From Nonomuraea sp. (GTDB taxonomy: Bacteria; Actinomycetota; Actinomycetes; Streptosporangiales; Streptosporangiaceae), in the NCBI GenBank assembly GCA_013362835.1, contig JABFVJ010000402.1:1-8897 (forward strand): DNA of 8,897 bases, given 5' to 3'. The translations under genes and the position numbers were made by a program. The notes beneath the pieces are model-generated. The model saw only the letters and a list, made by a program, of their open reading frames with translations, was not told the origin of the DNA and made no database searches. This document shows positions 6,828-8,897 of the stretch, piece by piece; the stretch's first letter is position 1; each line of letters begins with the position of its first letter.

Positions 6828-6852
6828 CCGCTCCCGTCCACGACGGGAGCGG
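6828..6852 (+). terminator. Perfect 11-bp hairpin between frlB and frlD
   Basis: CCGCTCCCGTC (6828-6838) and GACGGGAGCGG (6842-6852) are exact inverse complements around a 3-nt CAC loop, in the 58-nt gap after the frlB stop. No T-run follows, only a C-rich stretch and then the frlD ribosome binding site. It could be a partial U-less terminator that lowers expression of frlD and the regulator, or a 3' stabiliser and processing site for frlB mRNA. The structure is certain; its function is not. Confidence 0.6.
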
Positions 6853-6875
6853 CCCACCCCCGACTCAGGAGAACA

Positions 6876-7748
6876 ATGAAAGTCCTCGGCTTCGGCGACA
6901 ACATCGCCGACCGGTTCGTCGATCGGGGCATCGACTATCCGGGCGGCAACAGCGTGAACGTCGCCGTCTACGTGGGCCGCCTCGGCGTCGAGGCCGCCTA
7001 CCTCGGGGTCTTCGGCGACGACGACCTCGGCGGCTTCCTCCGCGAGGCCGTCGCCGCCCAGGGCGTCGCCGTCGACCGCTGCGTGACGCGCCCCGGCGAG
7101 AGCGGCGTCTCCAGGCTGCGCGTCGACGACGGCGACCGGGTCTTCCTGGGCTGGAACGGCGGCGGCGTCACCGTACGCGAGCCGCTGACGCTGGACTCCG
7201 GCCTGCTCGGCTACGTCGCCTCGTTCGACCTGGTGCACTCCAGCGTCTACTCCGGCAGCGAGGACGAGCTGCCCAAGCTGGCCGCGCTCGGCACCCTGGT
7301 CAGCTTCGACCTGTCCAGCGAGGACGACTACCGCGACCCCGCCTACCTGGACCGCGTCTGCCCGCACGCCGACCTGGTGCTCCTGTCCTGCTCCCACCTG
7401 GACGAGGCCGGCACCCGCGCCCTGCTGGCCGACGCCGTGAGCAGGGGCGCCCGCCTCGCGCTCGGCACCAGAGGCGTGGACGGCGCCCTGGCCCACGACG
7501 GCCACGAGTACGTCACCGGCACCGCCCGGCTCGTCGAGGACCCGGAGAAGATCGTCGACACGATGGGATGCGGTGACGCGTTCCTCGCCGGGTTCGCCGT
7601 CTCGCTGCTGCGCGACGGCTGGCGCAAGGGCCGTACGCCGGGCCGCGACCTGATCGGGCGCGCGCTCCGCGCGGGCGCCGACAGCGCCTACGACCAGTGC
7701 TTCGTCGAAGGCGCCTTCGGCTTCGGCAGGCCCGCGCCGCGCGACTAG
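6876..7748 (+). CDS. frlD: FrlD-like PfkB-family sugar kinase, probable ketosamine 6-kinase
   Basis: This 290-residue cytosolic kinase is of the PfkB/ribokinase family. The sugar-binding start GFGDNIADRF (5-14) and GGNSVNVAVYVGRLG (23-37) correspond closely to remembered E. coli FrlD (GDNCVDIYP, GGNAVNVAVY). GDDDLGGFL (47-55) is a further family motif. The ATP/anion-hole signature DTMGCGDAF (228-236) carries the catalytic base D234, with Cys in place of the more common Ala of GAGD. FrlD phosphorylates fructoselysine on O6 of the sugar, making the substrate of FrlB, and the order frlB-frlD matches this pairing. AGGAG precedes the ATG by 4 nt. It is separated from frlB by a hairpin and from the regulator start by 43 nt, so all three are probably co-transcribed. 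The generic alternative is another ketohexose or ketosamine kinase. Confidence 0.82.
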   Translation: MKVLGFGDNIADRFVDRGIDYPGGNSVNVAVYVGRLGVEAAYLGVFGDDDLGGFLREAVAAQGVAVDRCVTRPGESGVSRLRVDDGDRVFLGWNGGGVTVREPLTLDSGLLGYVASFDLVHSSVYSGSEDELPKLAALGTLVSFDLSSEDDYRDPAYLDRVCPHADLVLLSCSHLDEAGTRALLADAVSRGARLALGTRGVDGALAHDGHEYVTGTARLVEDPEKIVDTMGCGDAFLAGFAVSLLRDGWRKGRTPGRDLIGRALRAGADSAYDQCFVEGAFGFGRPAPRD

Positions 7749-7791
7749 CATGGGCGTGCCCGCTACCCCCCAGAAACGAGGAACCCGTTCG

Positions 7792-8883
7792 ATGCCCAGC
7801 GACCGGAGCCAGGCGGGCCGGCCGACGATCTCCGAGGTGGCCGCGGAGGCCGGCGTCGGCCGCGCCACCGCCGCCCGCACCCTCGGCGGCTACGGCTACG
7901 TCAGCCCCGAGCTGCGCGAACGCGTGCTGGCCGCGGCCGAGAAACTCGGCTACCGCGCCAACGCCCTGGCCCGCAGCATGTCCACCGGCGTCAGCCACAC
8001 GCTCGGCGTGATCCTCGCCGACATCGGCAACCCGTTCTTCGCGGGGGTCATGCGCGGCATCTCCGACGCCTCGCGGGCCCGGGGGTTCGACACGATCGTG
8101 CTGAGCACGTACGAGGAGCTCGACGAGGAGGTCGCGGCCACCGACGTGCTCATCGACAAGCGCGTCGACGGCGTCATCATCGCCTCGGCCGCCGTCGGGC
8201 GCGGCGAGGTCAAGCACATCAAGGCGGCCATGGCGAGGGGCATCCCGATCGTGCTCGTCGACCGCGCGATCACCCCGCTCGACCTCGACACGGTCGTCAT
8301 CGACAACCGCGGCGCGGCGCGCGAGGCCGTCGAGGTGATGATCGCGGCCGGCCATCGGCGCATCGGGTTCGTGTGGGGGCCGTCGGTCGTGGAGCCGCCC
8401 GTCACCCGGCGCGCGCTGCTGGAGACCTCGCGCAACGTGTGGACCGACGGCGAACGCCTGCGCGGCTACCTCGACGCGCTCGACGACGCCCGCATCCCCT
8501 TCGACCCCGAGCTCGTCATGACCGGGCCGAAGACCGAGGAGTGGGCCGCCCAGGAGGTGGCCCGGATGCTGGTGCTCCCCGAGCGCACCACCGCCCTGTT
8601 CTGCACCGAGACCGACGCCGTGACCGGCGCCCTGCGTGCCGTACGCGCCGCCGGGCTGTCCTACCCGGCCGACATCTCGCTCATCGGGTTCGACGACAGC
8701 GCGTGGGCGGCGGTGATGGACCCGCCGCTGACGATGATCGAGCAGCCGGTCCACCAGCTCGGGGCGAAGGCGGCCGAGGTGCTGCTCGACGTCCTCGACG
8801 GCGGCGAGCCGCGGCACGACGTCCACACGCTGCGCTCCCGCCTGATCACCCGCGCCTCGGTCGCGCCCCCTCCCACCCCTTAG
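7792..8883 (+). CDS. LacI-family transcriptional regulator, likely local repressor
   Basis: This 363-residue regulator begins with a LacI helix-turn-helix (about 12-31, TISEVAAEAGVGRATAARTLGG). A hinge region follows (57-66, ALARSMSTG), then the periplasmic-binding-protein-like effector domain from TLGVILADIGNPFFAGV (70-86) to IGFDDSAWA (298-306) and MIEQP. The start at 7792 is chosen because GAGGAA precedes it at 7778-7783; an in-frame ATG at 7750 lacks a ribosome binding site and adds 14 residues. Oddities are ATAAR instead of the usual TVSR in the recognition helix, Met63 where the hinge usually has the minor-groove-inserting Leu, and extra residues at about 200-217 (EPPVTRRALLETSRNVW). 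It should bind the two palindromes in the divergent region, with a ketosamine or its phosphate as inducer. If it is co-transcribed with frlB it would control itself. Confidence 0.9.
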   Translation: MPSDRSQAGRPTISEVAAEAGVGRATAARTLGGYGYVSPELRERVLAAAEKLGYRANALARSMSTGVSHTLGVILADIGNPFFAGVMRGISDASRARGFDTIVLSTYEELDEEVAATDVLIDKRVDGVIIASAAVGRGEVKHIKAAMARGIPIVLVDRAITPLDLDTVVIDNRGAAREAVEVMIAAGHRRIGFVWGPSVVEPPVTRRALLETSRNVWTDGERLRGYLDALDDARIPFDPELVMTGPKTEEWAAQEVARMLVLPERTTALFCTETDAVTGALRAVRAAGLSYPADISLIGFDDSAWAAVMDPPLTMIEQPVHQLGAKAAEVLLDVLDGGEPRHDVHTLRSRLITRASVAPPPTP

Positions 8884-8897
8884 CCCGTACGCCGGGC

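Noticed and set aside
7750..7791. Earlier ATG for the LacI-family regulator at 7750
   Set aside because: It has no ribosome binding site. The ATG at 7792 is preceded by GAGGAA at a suitable distance and gives the usual short lead-in to the helix-turn-helix.
6804..7880. Long minus-strand frame antisense to frlD
   Set aside because: It is the antisense shadow of a PfkB kinase with intact motifs. Its composition (Val/Ala/Gly/Asp/Glu repeats) fits no known fold.
7513..8826. Long minus-strand frame antisense to the LacI-family gene
   Set aside because: It is rich in Asp, Val, Arg and His with no motif, and lies opposite a clear LacI-family protein.
1..8897. CRISPR arrays, tRNA or rRNA genes, insertion sequences, attachment sites
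   Set aside because: Nothing resembling spaced direct repeats, tRNA arms, rRNA segments, transposase genes or terminal inverted repeats was seen when reading through the window.

Overview
This is a very GC-rich window with dense, often overlapping genes, GTG starts and GTGA-type coupling. It also has a lipoprotein signal peptide and a LacI-type regulator typical of Actinomycetota. A filamentous actinomycete (Streptosporangiaceae or Streptomycetaceae-like) is a reasonable guess, but no marker gene fixes the genus.

Left flank (1-1640). A membrane protein gene runs leftward off the edge of the window (495 to 1). It is possibly the N-terminal membrane part of a sensor histidine kinase. Divergent from it is a DUF418 (YeiB-like) integral membrane protein (615-1640). 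The stop codons of this gene and of the leftward frlC gene overlap tail to tail at 1635-1640.

Core locus (1635-8883). Two divergent transcription units share a 285-bp control region (5531-5815). The leftward unit encodes a lipoprotein solute-binding protein, two CUT1-type ABC permeases and a sugar isomerase/epimerase resembling fructoselysine 3-epimerase FrlC. These four genes are tightly packed or overlapping. The rightward unit encodes a SIS-domain protein resembling fructoselysine-6-phosphate deglycase FrlB, a PfkB-family kinase resembling fructoselysine 6-kinase FrlD, and a LacI-family regulator.

Reading of the system. Together the genes form a plausible complete pathway for a ketosamine (Amadori product such as fructoselysine, its C3 epimer psicoselysine, or another glycated amine). 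The transporter would import it, FrlC would interconvert the C3 epimers, FrlD would phosphorylate the sugar at C6, and FrlB would split the product into glucose 6-phosphate and the free amine. No ATPase gene is present, so the transporter probably uses a shared MsiK/MsmX-like ATPase encoded elsewhere.

Control. Two near-identical palindromes of LacI-operator type, built around TGATACCGGTATCA, lie one beside each promoter with centres 147 bp apart. They are the likely targets of the LacI-family protein encoded at the end of the rightward unit. A perfect 11-bp hairpin lies between frlB and frlD. Assignments to Frl proteins rest on remembered family sequences and conserved residues, not on a database search, and the exact substrate is not determined.
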